64,000 bases of DNA from Photobacterium lutimaris (GTDB lineage Bacteria; Pseudomonadota; Gammaproteobacteria; Enterobacterales; Vibrionaceae), in the NCBI RefSeq assembly GCF_003025555.1, contig NZ_PYMH01000008.1, positions 124,001 to 188,000 of the forward strand. The letters are read 5' to 3'. The notes beneath the pieces were generated by a model. The model saw nothing but the letters and a program-made list of their open reading frames with translations. It was not told the origin of the DNA and made no database searches. Below are positions 33,926-43,231 of this stretch, one piece after another (position 1 is the stretch's first letter; every line of letters begins with the position of its first letter). Made by a program: the position numbers and the translations under genes.

Positions 33926-34869
33926 AGGCGTTCGGCCAAACGTAGCACTGAGCTACGGGAGCGAGTATTACCGCTCACTTCATTTTGTGACGGTTTAATC
34001 GCTTTGCCTACCGGCTTGAGATCGGCACTACCCAGCGCCTTGATCTGCTCTTCCGTCAACGGCAAGCCTGCAGGTACATCCGGCCCTTTGCTCTGTTTGC
34101 GGATAAAGCGCTTAACCATACGGTCTTCCAGCGAGTGGAAGCTGATCACTGACAAACGGCCACCAGTTGCCAGAATATTGACCGCACCTTTGAGCGCTGT
34201 CTCGATTTCTTCTAGCTCACTGTTGATATAAATACGGATCGCCTGGAAGCTTCGCGTTGCAGGATGCTTATGCTTATCCTTAAACGGCGAAACATTGGCA
34301 ATCAGCTTGGCCAGTTGAGTGGTGCGGGTCAGCGGCTCGTTCTCCGGATCCTCCCGGTATGCCACAATACCGCGGGCGATACGCTTGGCAAAACGCTCTT
34401 CCCCGAACTCTTTCAGTACCCAGGCAATATCATCAGCCTCGGCTTCAGCCAGCCAATCCGCCGCCGAGATCCCCGATGTCGGATCCATACGCATATCAAG
34501 CGGCCCATCACGCATAAAACTAAAGCCGCGTTCGGCATCGTCGAGCTGCGGAGATGATACACCGAGATCCAACAGGACCCCGTCCACGCGACCAATCAAA
34601 TCACGCTCTTCCATATATTTTTCCATGCCTGAAAATGGACCATGGATAATATTAAACCGAGGATCATTAATTTTCTGGGCTTCGGCAATCGCCTGAGGAT
34701 CGCGGTCAATACTGTAAAGGCGACCGTTTTCACCTAGTTGGGAAAGGATCAGGCGGCTGTGTCCACCACGGCCAAATGTTCCATCGATGTAGATACCATC
34801 TGGTTTGATGGCCAAACCATCAACAGATTCATGAAGTAAAACCGAGACGTGCTCAAACTGTTCAGACAT
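33922..34869 (-). CDS. rsmH: 16S rRNA (cytosine-1402 N4) methyltransferase RsmH
   Basis: This 315-residue SAM-dependent enzyme N4-methylates C1402 in the ribosomal P-site. The SAM loop is YIDGTFGRGGHSRLIL; LLDLGVSSPQLDD and GRLSVISFHSLEDRMVK are the other family blocks. It is the first gene of the dcw cluster here, because mraZ, which normally precedes it, is missing. The ribosome site is weak (AAGAG about 15 bases upstream). The partner enzyme RsmI, which modifies the ribose of the same nucleotide, is encoded just beyond rnpB. Confidence 0.97.
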   Translation of the reverse strand: MSEQFEHVSVLLHESVDGLAIKPDGIYIDGTFGRGGHSRLILSQLGENGRLYSIDRDPQAIAEAQKINDPRFNIIHGPFSGMEKYMEERDLIGRVDGVLLDLGVSSPQLDDAERGFSFMRDGPLDMRMDPTSGISAADWLAEAEADDIAWVLKEFGEERFAKRIARGIVAYREDPENEPLTRTTQLAKLIANVSPFKDKHKHPATRSFQAIRIYINSELEEIETALKGAVNILATGGRLSVISFHSLEDRMVKRFIRKQSKGPDVPAGLPLTEEQIKALGSADLKPVGKAIKPSQNEVSGNTRSRSSVLRLAERL

Positions 34870-34987
34870 AAGTATTTATTCAGCTCTTGTGGAAGCGTAC
34901 AGTCCGTTAACAACGAACTGGCATAAAATCCAGTAACAGTGGAAATTCATTAACTTAGGCTATTAAAACGCTGTTTTAAAAGCATTT

Positions 34988-35037
34988 TCCACGAATTCCC
35001 ACCGCAAAGTGTACGTATTTGATAAAAAAGATGTCAA
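34988..35037 (-). promoter_or_regulatory. dcw promoter with MraZ-like boxes
   Basis: On the minus strand TTGACA (35037-35032) is a perfect -35, followed after 18 bp by TACACT (35013-35008) as -10. Two GTGGN boxes with 10-bp pitch, GTGGG (35002-34998) and GTGGA (34992-34988), lie at the expected start site. MraZ of E. coli binds TGGGN repeats spaced by five bases in the same place. The leader to rsmH would be about 130 bases and carries no mraZ frame. Confidence 0.7.
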
Positions 35038-35092
35038 GCCGAGGGCCGCAATTCTAACAATCACTTGATATTTATTGCGGGGCTAAAACGAC

Positions 35093-35136
35093 AAAAGGTG
35101 ATGCAAAGCCTCGCAAGAGACCTCACATCACCTTTT
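35093..35136 (-). terminator. Terminator after rnpB
   Basis: On the minus strand AAAAGGTGATG pairs with CATCACCTTTT over 11 bp, and an inner 5-bp stem (GTCTC with GAGGC, loop TTGC) stacks inside. It lies just past the mature RNase P RNA end and before the dcw promoter, insulating one from the other. Confidence 0.88.
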
Positions 35137-35145
35137 ATGCTAAAG

Positions 35146-35539
<394 letters not shown>

Positions 35540-35667
35540 GCGATTGTATAGGACTTGGCTCACAGTTACCAGTGAAAAATCCTACAAAATCTAGATACGG
35601 TGAAAAATACACCAGAGCAGAAACCTCGGGGCTAGGAACGAAAACCGAGGGTCCAAAACATCGATGA

Positions 35668-36528
35668 TTAATCGAGGTTTTCCAGTCCCCACTTGTACAG
35701 CGCATTCTTCTTCACGCCGTGAATTTCTGCCGTCAGTGCCGCGGCCTTTTTCAATGGCAGCTCTTTAACCAACAGGCCCAGTGTACGCAGTGCATCTGCC
35801 GGCAAATCTTCTTTCTCGGCACGGTGACCGGCAACCAGCAAAACCATCTCACCGCGTGTACGGTTGCTGTCTTCACCAAGCCAGTCAATCAGCTCGCCCA
35901 GCGGCGCGCCGTGGATTGTCTCGAAGGTTTTGGTCAACTCGCGCGCCAAGACCACCTGACGCTCAGGACCCAGCACCGCCAGCATATCGGCCAGAGAATC
36001 CGTGATGCGGTGCGGTGACTCATAGAAAATCATCGTGCGCTCGTCATCAGCCAGCTCCTGGAAGCGGTCACGACGCCCCTTGCTCTTCGGTGGCAAGAAG
36101 CCTTCGAAGCTGAAACGATCCGACGGCAAGCCTGCACCGCTAAGCGCGGTAATAACAGCACAAGGCCCCGGAAGCGGGACAACTTTTACACCCGCCTGAC
36201 GACAACGATTGACAAGATGGTATCCTGGATCACTGATCAGCGGCGTACCGGCATCGGACACAAGTGCGATACTGGTACCGGCCTGAAGTTTTTCGATCAG
36301 ATAATCAGCTTTTTGCTGCTCATTGTGATCGTGAAGCGCAAAGGTGCGGGTCGAGATCGAAAAATGGGTCAGCAGGCGCGATGTATGTCGCGTGTCCTCG
36401 GCGGCAATCAGATCGACATTTGCCAATACGTCCAATGCACGCTGCGTAATGTCCGCCAAATTACCGATTGGAGTAGGTACGATGTACAAAGTTGCGACAT
36501 CTACCGTGCATGAATTGGTCTCACTCAT
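35668..36528 (-). CDS. rsmI: 16S rRNA (cytidine-1402 2'-O) methyltransferase RsmI
   Basis: This 286-residue tetrapyrrole-methylase-fold enzyme adds the 2'-O-methyl group of m4Cm1402. Family motifs are LYIVPTPIGNLADIT at the start, AAEDTRHT, SDAGTPLISDPGY and VVPLPGPCAVITALSGAGLP. The C-terminal RsmI helix-turn-helix extension is present. It is divergent from lpoA with only 52 bases between the starts, so the two promoters must overlap, and lies upstream of rnpB on the same strand. Between the rsmI stop and rnpB, 35632-35652 holds a short stretch resembling the 7-bp repeat. Confidence 0.97.
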   Translation of the reverse strand: MSETNSCTVDVATLYIVPTPIGNLADITQRALDVLANVDLIAAEDTRHTSRLLTHFSISTRTFALHDHNEQQKADYLIEKLQAGTSIALVSDAGTPLISDPGYHLVNRCRQAGVKVVPLPGPCAVITALSGAGLPSDRFSFEGFLPPKSKGRRDRFQELADDERTMIFYESPHRITDSLADMLAVLGPERQVVLARELTKTFETIHGAPLGELIDWLGEDSNRTRGEMVLLVAGHRAEKEDLPADALRTLGLLVKELPLKKAAALTAEIHGVKKNALYKWGLENLD

Positions 36529-36580
36529 TTGTCTAAGATCTCATCTGCAATTAATATAGAGAGTAATTTGTCACAGTTGA

Positions 36581-38416
36581 ATGAATTCAATGCTCAATTT
36601 TACCCATAAGCGTAAAAGTGTATCACGACTGTTAGCCCCTGTAGCCCTTGCCGTGCTTCTGGCAAGCTGTAGTACCTCTAACCAGCCTGTCGTGGCCACC
36701 GATATTACCGCTGCCGCTACTGATAGCGCAGCCAATTATCTGATCAAAGCCGAATCAAGTGAAGGTGCCGAGAGCATCAACTGGAATATCCTGGCGCTCA
36801 AGGCGCTGATCAAGGAAGGTCAGTGGAGCCAAGCGGAGCAACTTGCTAACCGTCTGAGTCGGATGAACATGGATCCACTGCAGATGGCAGAATGGCAGCT
36901 GGCACGGGCGACCCTGCGCTACCAGCAAGGCCAGCCTAAAGCGGCACTTGATTCACTCAACTTCCAGCCGTGGTGGACTCTGGCCGATAGCCAGTACCTG
37001 CGCTACCACATGCTGCGTGCTGAGCTTTACCGTCAGACCAACCAACCGCTCAACGCAGCCCGCTCGCGTACCGCGCTGGATCAGTACCTGAACAATGACC
37101 AGAAAGCCGCAAACTGGCAGAACCTGTGGCAGGACTTGTCCAACTACAGCAATAACCAGCTCCAATCCGTTACCCTTGCCGGTGACGAAGAGGTGCTGCG
37201 TGGCTGGATCCAGCTGGCGGTGTTGAAAAACACCTACTCCCAGCGCCCGGTCAAACTCAAGGGCATGGTCGAAGACTGGCTGGCCAGCAACCCTTACCAC
37301 CCGGCAAACCAATACCTGCCAGCGGATCTGGACAGTATTATGTCGCTGGACATAGCCCAGCTCGATAATGTTGCCCTGCTACTGCCGCTCACCGGTCGTT
37401 TCGAGCAATCGGGCAAAGCGGTCCGCGATGGCTTTATCAATGCCATGCTCGACGATACCGGCCGCGAGGCCCAAACCGAGCTGACCGTCTACGATACGGA
37501 AGCCGAAAGCATGGCGACGATTATGGCCAAACTCGAGCAAAGCGGCGTCGAGATGGTGATCGGTCCGCTGCGCAAAAACAAAATAACCGAATTCCAGCGA
37601 GCCAATAGCAGCAATATCGCCCTGCTAGCGCTCAATGAGCCGGATCCAAGCCAGCTGACCCAGGATAACGCCTGTTACTTCTCGCTCTCACCAGAGCAGG
37701 AAGCCGAGCAGGCCGCCCGCCACCTGTTTGCCAAGGGCCACCAATACCCGATGGTACTGGCACCGGGCAACAGCTTTGGTGGACGCGTCAGCAATGCCTT
37801 CATCGAGCAATGGCAGCAACTGACCGGCAATACACCGGCAACCCGCCAGTTCAGCTCACGCAAGCAGATCCAGCAGGAAATTGCCGCGGTATTCGGTTTG
37901 ACCGATAGCCAGGCCCGCATCACGCAGATGCAGCAGGTGCTGGGAATGGAGCTCGAAGCCGAACCGCGCAGCCGCCGCGATACCGATTCGGTCTACCTGA
38001 TCGCCAATGTCAACGAGCTGACACTGCTCAAGCCGTTTATCGAAGTGGCCATCAACCCGGATGCCTCGCAACCGAAACTGTATGCCAGCTCGCGCAGCTA
38101 CCCGGATCGTGATGCCAACACGTCAGAGATCCGTGGTATCGAGTTTAGCGATATCCCGTTGCTTATCGATGCCAACCACAACTTCATGAACCGCTATGAA
38201 GACTTGTGGCCGGATAGCAAGAATACCGATATACGCCTTCATGCCTTCGGGATGGATGCCTATAAGATGGTGTCCGAGCTGCCACAGATGCGTGTGGTCG
38301 ATAATTATACGACCCAGGGCAATACCGGCCAGCTCAGCCTTGATGACCAGTGTGTGATCCAGCGCCAGCTGAGCTGGGCTATCTATACCGGGAACGGTAT
38401 TGAGCCCGCTCAATAG
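36581..38416 (+). CDS. lpoA: Outer-membrane lipoprotein LpoA, activator of PBP1a
   Basis: This 611-residue lipoprotein has a signal peptide ending in the lipobox LASC (Cys about residue 30). A helical TPR-like N-terminal domain (about 45-250) is followed by a larger periplasmic-binding-protein-like domain (from about VALLLPLTGRFEQSGKAV). LpoA reaches from the outer membrane to stimulate the transpeptidase of PBP1a. Downstream yraN begins inside its last codons. A second ATG three codons in is an equally possible start; neither has a strong ribosome site. Confidence 0.95.
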   Translation: MNSMLNFTHKRKSVSRLLAPVALAVLLASCSTSNQPVVATDITAAATDSAANYLIKAESSEGAESINWNILALKALIKEGQWSQAEQLANRLSRMNMDPLQMAEWQLARATLRYQQGQPKAALDSLNFQPWWTLADSQYLRYHMLRAELYRQTNQPLNAARSRTALDQYLNNDQKAANWQNLWQDLSNYSNNQLQSVTLAGDEEVLRGWIQLAVLKNTYSQRPVKLKGMVEDWLASNPYHPANQYLPADLDSIMSLDIAQLDNVALLLPLTGRFEQSGKAVRDGFINAMLDDTGREAQTELTVYDTEAESMATIMAKLEQSGVEMVIGPLRKNKITEFQRANSSNIALLALNEPDPSQLTQDNACYFSLSPEQEAEQAARHLFAKGHQYPMVLAPGNSFGGRVSNAFIEQWQQLTGNTPATRQFSSRKQIQQEIAAVFGLTDSQARITQMQQVLGMELEAEPRSRRDTDSVYLIANVNELTLLKPFIEVAINPDASQPKLYASSRSYPDRDANTSEIRGIEFSDIPLLIDANHNFMNRYEDLWPDSKNTDIRLHAFGMDAYKMVSELPQMRVVDNYTTQGNTGQLSLDDQCVIQRQLSWAIYTGNGIEPAQ

Positions 38417-38768
38417 GCGCCAGCAAGGGCAAACCTACGAGGCCATGGCCGAGCAGTATCTCTGCCGCCATGGCCTGCAATCCCACGCCCGTAACTTCCA
38501 GTGCCGCAGCGGCGAAATAGACCTGATCATGCGCCATCAGCAGTGCTGGGTCTTTGTCGAAGTCAAATTCCGCAAAAACAACCGTTACGGTTCGGCCGCA
38601 GAAGCGGTAAACTGGCGCAAACAGCAACGCGTTAAGCGTGCAGCCTTGTTTTGGCTTAAGAAAAATGGCTTCGCCATTGAACACACAGAGTTTCGATTTG
38701 ATGTGGTATCGCTCGAAGGCGCCCCTCCACAGATCGAATGGTTTACCAACACCCTAGTAGAAGGTTAA
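38400..38768 (+). CDS. yraN: YraN family endonuclease-fold protein (UPF0102)
   Basis: This 122-residue protein of unknown cellular role has a restriction-endonuclease-like fold. GEIDLIMR with FVEVKFR carries the acidic-Lys nuclease core (E/D-ExK type). The frame starts with TTG at 38400, inside the last codons of lpoA, and no ATG or GTG lies nearby in frame before the conserved region, so the unusual start is likely real. It lies in the conserved rsmI-lpoA-yraN-diaA-dolP neighbourhood. Confidence 0.9.
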   Translation: MSPLNRRQQGQTYEAMAEQYLCRHGLQSHARNFQCRSGEIDLIMRHQQCWVFVEVKFRKNNRYGSAAEAVNWRKQQRVKRAALFWLKKNGFAIEHTEFRFDVVSLEGAPPQIEWFTNTLVEG

Positions 38769-38771
38769 TCC

Positions 38772-39362
38772 ATGCTAGAGAGCATCAAAGAAAGTTTCAC
38801 TGAAAGCATCCAAACCCAGATTGCCGCCGCCGAGGCCCTGCCAGACGCAATTTCCCAGGCAGCCCAGGTCATGGTGCAAAGCCTGCTCAACGGCAACAAA
38901 ATCCTCTGCTGCGGTAATGGTGGTTCGGCTGCGCACTCGCAGCATTTTGCTTCCTGCCTGATCAACCGCTTCGAGACTGAGCGTCCAAGCCTGCCAGCCC
39001 TTTCCCTGACAGCGGATACCACCACCCTGACGGCAGTGGCGAACGATTATCACCACGATGAAATTTTCTCCAAGCAAGTTAGGGCTCTCGGCCAGGCCGG
39101 CGATATCCTGTTCGTGCTGTCGACCAGCGGCAACAGCAAGAATATTATCAAGGCCATGGAAGCGGCGCTGACCCGGGATATGACGATCATCGCCTTGACC
39201 GGCAAAGACGGCGGCGAAATGGCAGGTCTGCTAGGCATCCAAGATGTCGAGATCCGTATTCCGTCACAGCGCACAGCACGAATCCAGGAAGGACAACTGT
39301 TGGTGGTCCACTGCCTGTGTGATCTGATCGACAAGGTTTTGTTCCCTCATCACGAAGGATAA
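38772..39362 (+). CDS. diaA: DnaA initiator-associating protein DiaA (SIS domain)
   Basis: This 196-residue protein has one SIS domain (CCGNGGSAAHSQHFASCL, then LSTSGNSKNIIKAMEAA) and forms tetramers that bind DnaA and promote assembly on oriC in E. coli. It resembles the sedoheptulose-7-phosphate isomerase GmhA; the genomic position before dolP favours DiaA. It starts four bases after yraN. Confidence 0.93.
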   Translation: MLESIKESFTESIQTQIAAAEALPDAISQAAQVMVQSLLNGNKILCCGNGGSAAHSQHFASCLINRFETERPSLPALSLTADTTTLTAVANDYHHDEIFSKQVRALGQAGDILFVLSTSGNSKNIIKAMEAALTRDMTIIALTGKDGGEMAGLLGIQDVEIRIPSQRTARIQEGQLLVVHCLCDLIDKVLFPHHEG

Positions 39363-39382
39363 GTTCAACAAGGAAGGTAACC

Positions 39383-39922
39383 ATGAACTGGCGCTCGCTA
39401 TTTGTTCTCCTGCTGGCATTCGGCCTGCAGGCATGTGCGGCTCTCAATCCGGCCGATACCCGCTCGACCAAGCAGCAATGGTACGATCAAGAAATCGAAA
39501 TGGAAGTCGGCGGCCTTGCCAATAAGCCGCCTTATCGGCAGCATGCCCGGGTCAATGCGATTGCCGTCGATGGCAAAGTATTGCTGGTCGGCCAGGCAAC
39601 CGAGCAGAGTTACAGCCATCAGCTGGAACAGCAAGTAAGAGAGCTGAAAAATGTCAACACGGTTTACAACCAGCTCCAAATCCGCCCACTGCCCCAACTG
39701 GGTGAAGTGAGCAAAGACAGTTGGCTGACCACCAAGGTCAAGGCCCAGCTTATCGGCAGCAAGCAGTTACAAGATGCGACCATCAAAGTGGTCACCGAAG
39801 GCCAGGAAGTCTTTTTGCTCGGTTATGTCAATCGAGAGCAGGGCAATGTGGCCGCCGATATCGCGCGCAATGTGTCCGGCGTCAAGAAGGTGGTTAAGGT
39901 GTTTGAATACCCTGAGGACTAG
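39383..39922 (+). CDS. dolP: Outer-membrane lipoprotein DolP (two BON domains)
   Basis: This 179-residue lipoprotein has a signal peptide with lipobox LQAC (Cys about residue 17) and two BON domains (about 45-105 and 110-175; VNAIAVDGKVLLVGQA and VVTEGQEVFLLGYVNRE are their cores). DolP (YraP) binds anionic phospholipid at the division site and supports outer-membrane integrity. It has a strong AAGGAAGG ribosome site and is ended by the terminator at 39954-39979. Confidence 0.94.
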   Translation: MNWRSLFVLLLAFGLQACAALNPADTRSTKQQWYDQEIEMEVGGLANKPPYRQHARVNAIAVDGKVLLVGQATEQSYSHQLEQQVRELKNVNTVYNQLQIRPLPQLGEVSKDSWLTTKVKAQLIGSKQLQDATIKVVTEGQEVFLLGYVNREQGNVAADIARNVSGVKKVVKVFEYPED

Positions 39923-39953
39923 GGTTAGCATCGGAAGAATGGACATAGAAAAG

Positions 39954-39979
39954 AAAAACGCAGCTTTCGCTGCGTTTTT
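39954..39979. terminator. Bidirectional terminator between dolP and sspB
   Basis: AAAAACGCAGC and GCTGCGTTTTT form an 11-bp stem with a TTTC loop and U-tracts on both strands. It separates the convergent lpoA-dolP and sspAB units. Confidence 0.9.
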
Positions 39980-40010
39980 TTATGCGTTTCATTCACCACG
40001 TACGACGTGA

Positions 40011-40505
40011 TTACTTCACGACACGAAGGCTTGGACGGCCACGAGGGCGCGGCGGCTCATCATCAGGTTCAATATCCGAAACGGCTTCAGCCACAGGCTC
40101 AAGAGGTACTAGCACCTCTTGAGGCTGCTCATCAGCAATATCATCCACAGCTTCGATGTCCGCCATATCCGTCGCATAAGCAGGTTCTGGCTCAAACATA
40201 GTACCAGCACCGTTTTCGCGGGCGTAGATAGCCATCGCAGCATAAAGCGGGACAATCACCGTGTGTGGGCGGCCACTGAAGCGGGCGCTGAAGCTGATAG
40301 CCTCGTTACCCAGCTCCAAATTACCGACCGCACGCGGGGCAACGTTCAGGACAATCTGCCCGTCACTGACAAATTCCATCGGAACCTTGACACCCGGTAG
40401 CGTTGCATCAACCACCAAATGCGGGGTCAAATCGTTATCTACCAGCCAATCATAGAAAGCGCGCAGCAAATACGGTCGACGCGGTGTCATGTTGTCGATG
40501 TCCAT
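40011..40505 (-). CDS. sspB: ClpXP protease specificity-enhancing factor SspB
   Basis: This 164-residue adaptor delivers ssrA-tagged proteins to ClpXP. The folded N-terminal domain has the peptide-binding PRRPYLLRAFYDWL and IVLNVAPRAVGNLELGN stretches. A long acidic linker (about 115-150) follows, and the C-terminal XB motif RGRPSLRVVK docks on ClpX. Two tandem ATGs exist and the second matches E. coli. It directly follows sspA as in other gammaproteobacteria. Confidence 0.96.
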   Translation of the reverse strand: MDIDNMTPRRPYLLRAFYDWLVDNDLTPHLVVDATLPGVKVPMEFVSDGQIVLNVAPRAVGNLELGNEAISFSARFSGRPHTVIVPLYAAMAIYARENGAGTMFEPEPAYATDMADIEAVDDIADEQPQEVLVPLEPVAEAVSDIEPDDEPPRPRGRPSLRVVK

Positions 40506-40507
40506 CA

Positions 40508-41146
40508 TTAGTTGCCAGCCAAACGCATTTCGCGCTCTGCTTCAGTCAACGAGGCCAAGAATGAATCACGCTCAAAAACGCGAGTCATGTAGTTTTTGAC
40601 TTCTTTCGCACCAGCACCAGTCAGCTCGATACCCATTTCAGGCAAACGCCACAACAGCGGTGCCAGGTAACAGTCAACTAAGCTGAACTCTTCGCTCATG
40701 AAGTAAGGGAACTCAGCAAATACTGGGGCAAGAGCCATCAGCTCTTCACGCAGCTGCTTACGCGCTTTATCAGCCTCGTCAGCTGTGCCGTTATTCACTT
40801 TTTCAGCCAATGTGTACCAGTTACGTTCGATACGGTACATCATCAAACGGCTGTTACCACGAGCAACAGGGTAAACAGGCATCAATGGCGGATGAGGGAA
40901 ACGCTCATCCAAGTACTCCATAATGATACTTGCTTGGTAAAGTGCAAGCTCACGGTCAACCAAGGTCGGCACAGAGTTGTACGGGTTTAGGTCAAGCAAA
41001 TCTTCCGGCAGGTTGTTTGGGTCAACCAGCTCAATTTCAACGCTTACACCTTTTTCTGCTAGTACGATACGCACCTGATGGCTGTAGATGTCAGAAGCAT
41101 CAGAATACAGAGTCATCACCGAGCGTTTATTGGCAGCAACAGCCAT
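40508..41146 (-). CDS. sspA: Stringent starvation protein A
   Basis: This 212-residue glutathione-transferase-fold protein binds RNA polymerase and is needed for stress and acid survival in E. coli. SHQVRIVLAEKGV and NPYNSVPTLVDREL are in the thioredoxin-like half, and RFPHPPLMPVYPVARG is a surface loop essential for function in E. coli. The frame is open further upstream, but the ATG at 41146 (MAVAANKRSVMTL) has a near-perfect GGAGGGG ribosome site and matches the family start. Confidence 0.97.
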   Translation of the reverse strand: MAVAANKRSVMTLYSDASDIYSHQVRIVLAEKGVSVEIELVDPNNLPEDLLDLNPYNSVPTLVDRELALYQASIIMEYLDERFPHPPLMPVYPVARGNSRLMMYRIERNWYTLAEKVNNGTADEADKARKQLREELMALAPVFAEFPYFMSEEFSLVDCYLAPLLWRLPEMGIELTGAGAKEVKNYMTRVFERDSFLASLTEAEREMRLAGN

Positions 41147-41173
41147 TAACCCCTCCAGTATACTTAAATACAC

Positions 41174-41204
41174 AAAAAGCAACGGGGGCCGATGCCCCCA
41201 TTGC
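41174..41204 (-). terminator. Terminator after petABC
   Basis: On the minus strand GCAA and GGGGGC pair with GCCCCC and TTGC around a 4-base loop, with one mismatch, followed by TTTTTGTG. It lies 28 bases after the petC stop and before sspA. Confidence 0.85.
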
Positions 41205-41231
41205 GAGATTCTAACCCACTAGATTACCTGA

Positions 41232-41969
41232 TCAGTGGACATCACGCCAATATTCTTTCTTCAACAGTAATGTTAGTACAAAGAATACCACGATAAAACC
41301 CATTACCCAGTAACCCAGACGTTGGCGTTCTAACTTCATTGGCTCTGCTGAATATTCAAGGAAATTGACCAGGTCTCGCACGGCCTCGTCATATTCTTCA
41401 TCATTCAGTTCGCCCGTGCCGTCAGACTCTATACCGACATAGACCTGCACGTCTTCGCCGTCGATCAAGCGGGTTTCATAGACTTTGCTCGGCACCCCCT
41501 GCAGTTCTTCCAGCACATGGGGCATCCCTACGCTCGGGAAGACCACATTGTTGACCCCGAACGGACGGCTCGGATCGGCATAGAAAGCACGCAGGTAAGT
41601 ATATAGCCAATCTGTACCGCGAACACGAGCCACCATGGTCAGGTCTGGTGCTGGCGCACCGAACGATGCCGCCGCGTATTCGGTCGGGATAGCATTGACC
41701 ATCAGCTCACCAATTTTGGCTTCTGGATCAAAGATCATGTGCTCTATCATCAAGTCAGCCGGGATCCCGAGGTCAGTTGCCACCCGCTCATAGCGCTGAT
41801 ACTGGGTCGCATGGCAACCAAAGCAATAGTTCATGAAGGTCTGTGCACCGCGCTGCAGCGAAGCATTGTCGGTCAGATCATTGTTGGCTTTGTCCAACGG
41901 CACCGATGGCCCCGCAGCCATGACCAGAGACGGCAGCAGGGCAAATAGCATTACAATCAACGTCTTCAT
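41232..41969 (-). CDS. petC: Cytochrome c1 of the bc1 complex
   Basis: This 245-residue periplasmic c-type cytochrome passes electrons from the Rieske protein to soluble cytochrome c. A Sec signal peptide (LIVMLFALLPSLVMAAG) opens it, the haem site is CFGCH near residue 50, and a C-terminal membrane helix (LGYWVMGFIVVFFVLTLLL) anchors it. It overlaps petB by four bases (ATGA). E. coli lacks a bc1 complex, so petABC marks a Vibrio-like respiratory chain. Confidence 0.96.
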   Translation of the reverse strand: MKTLIVMLFALLPSLVMAAGPSVPLDKANNDLTDNASLQRGAQTFMNYCFGCHATQYQRYERVATDLGIPADLMIEHMIFDPEAKIGELMVNAIPTEYAAASFGAPAPDLTMVARVRGTDWLYTYLRAFYADPSRPFGVNNVVFPSVGMPHVLEELQGVPSKVYETRLIDGEDVQVYVGIESDGTGELNDEEYDEAVRDLVNFLEYSAEPMKLERQRLGYWVMGFIVVFFVLTLLLKKEYWRDVH

Positions 41970-43231
41970 TTGAATGTTACCCTCTCTGGTAGCGGTTTGG
42001 TCGCTTCGTTCTTGCTGTAGAAAAACAGCAGGACGAAGAACATGAAATACGCAAAGCTGAAGATCTGCGCCAGAACGGTGTAGGTCGGCGTTGCCGGCAA
42101 TGCACCCAGAATACCCAATGCAATGAAGCTAATAGTGAACTGGGCAATATTGGCCAGATGCAGCTTGCTACGGTAACGGTATGAACGCACCTTACAGCGA
42201 TCCAACCACGGTAATAGGAACAGCACGACAATCGCGGCTCCCATCGCAATGACACCTAGCAGCTTGTCCGGTACCGCACGCAAGATGGCGTAGAACGGGG
42301 TAAAGTACCAAACCGGTGCGATATGCTCAGGCGTCTTCAGTGGGTTGGCCGCTTCAAAGTTAGGTGGCTCAAGGAAGTAGCCGCCCATCTCTGGATTGAA
42401 GAAGATCACATAGCTAAACAGGAAGGCAAACACCGCAATCCCCACCATATCTTTCACTGTCCCGTAGGGGTGGAAAGGGATGGAGTCGATAATGTCATAC
42501 TTCTTGCTGTAGTAAGAGTGGAACGGGAACTGGGTTTTGTAACCCTCACCCTTGCTGCCTTTTGGCAGTTTAGTCTCGATACCGTCCGGGTTGTTCGAAC
42601 CTACTTCATGCAGCGCCAGAATGTGTAGCACGACCAACAGCAGCAGCACGATTGGCAGCGCAATCACGTGCAGGGCGAAGAAGCGGTTCAGAGTCGCACC
42701 GGAGATCACGTAGTCACCACGGATCCACAAGGTAAGATCATCACCGATCACCGGAATGGCACCAAACAGGGAAATAATGACCTGGGCACCCCAGTAAGAC
42801 ATCTGGCCCCATGGCAATAGGTAGCCCATAAAGGCCTCTGCCATCAGCACCAGGAAGATCAGCATCCCGAACAGCCACAACAGCTCACGGGGTTTTTGGT
42901 ATGAACCGTAAATCAGGCCCCGGAACATATGCAAGTAAACTACGACAAAGAATGCCGAAGCCCCTGTCGAGTGCATATAGCGAAGTAGCCAACCATATTC
43001 GACATCGCGCATGATGTATTCGATCGAGGCAAAAGCCCCGTCGCCAGAAGGCACGTAGTTCATCGTCAGCCAGATCCCGGTAATGATCTGGTTGACCAAC
43101 ACCAACATGGCCAGCGAACCGAACAGATACCAGAAGTTGAAGTTCTTCGGCATCGGGTACTCTGACAAATGCTTCTTGTAGGCATTCATCATTGGCAGGC
43201 GTTTTTCAAACCATCCAAGTAATGCGTCCAT
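41966..43231 (-). CDS. petB: Cytochrome b of the bc1 complex
   Basis: This 421-residue polytopic protein carries two b haems and the quinol sites. Paired histidines in the second and fourth helices (for example RYMHSTGASAFFVVVYLHMF and RFFALHVIALP), GYLLPWGQMSYWG and the PEWYF-equivalent APVWYFTPFY are visible. It is the fused cytochrome b form with eight helices. The start overlaps the petA stop by one base. Confidence 0.97.
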   Translation of the reverse strand: MDALLGWFEKRLPMMNAYKKHLSEYPMPKNFNFWYLFGSLAMLVLVNQIITGIWLTMNYVPSGDGAFASIEYIMRDVEYGWLLRYMHSTGASAFFVVVYLHMFRGLIYGSYQKPRELLWLFGMLIFLVLMAEAFMGYLLPWGQMSYWGAQVIISLFGAIPVIGDDLTLWIRGDYVISGATLNRFFALHVIALPIVLLLLVVLHILALHEVGSNNPDGIETKLPKGSKGEGYKTQFPFHSYYSKKYDIIDSIPFHPYGTVKDMVGIAVFAFLFSYVIFFNPEMGGYFLEPPNFEAANPLKTPEHIAPVWYFTPFYAILRAVPDKLLGVIAMGAAIVVLFLLPWLDRCKVRSYRYRSKLHLANIAQFTISFIALGILGALPATPTYTVLAQIFSFAYFMFFVLLFFYSKNEATKPLPERVTFK

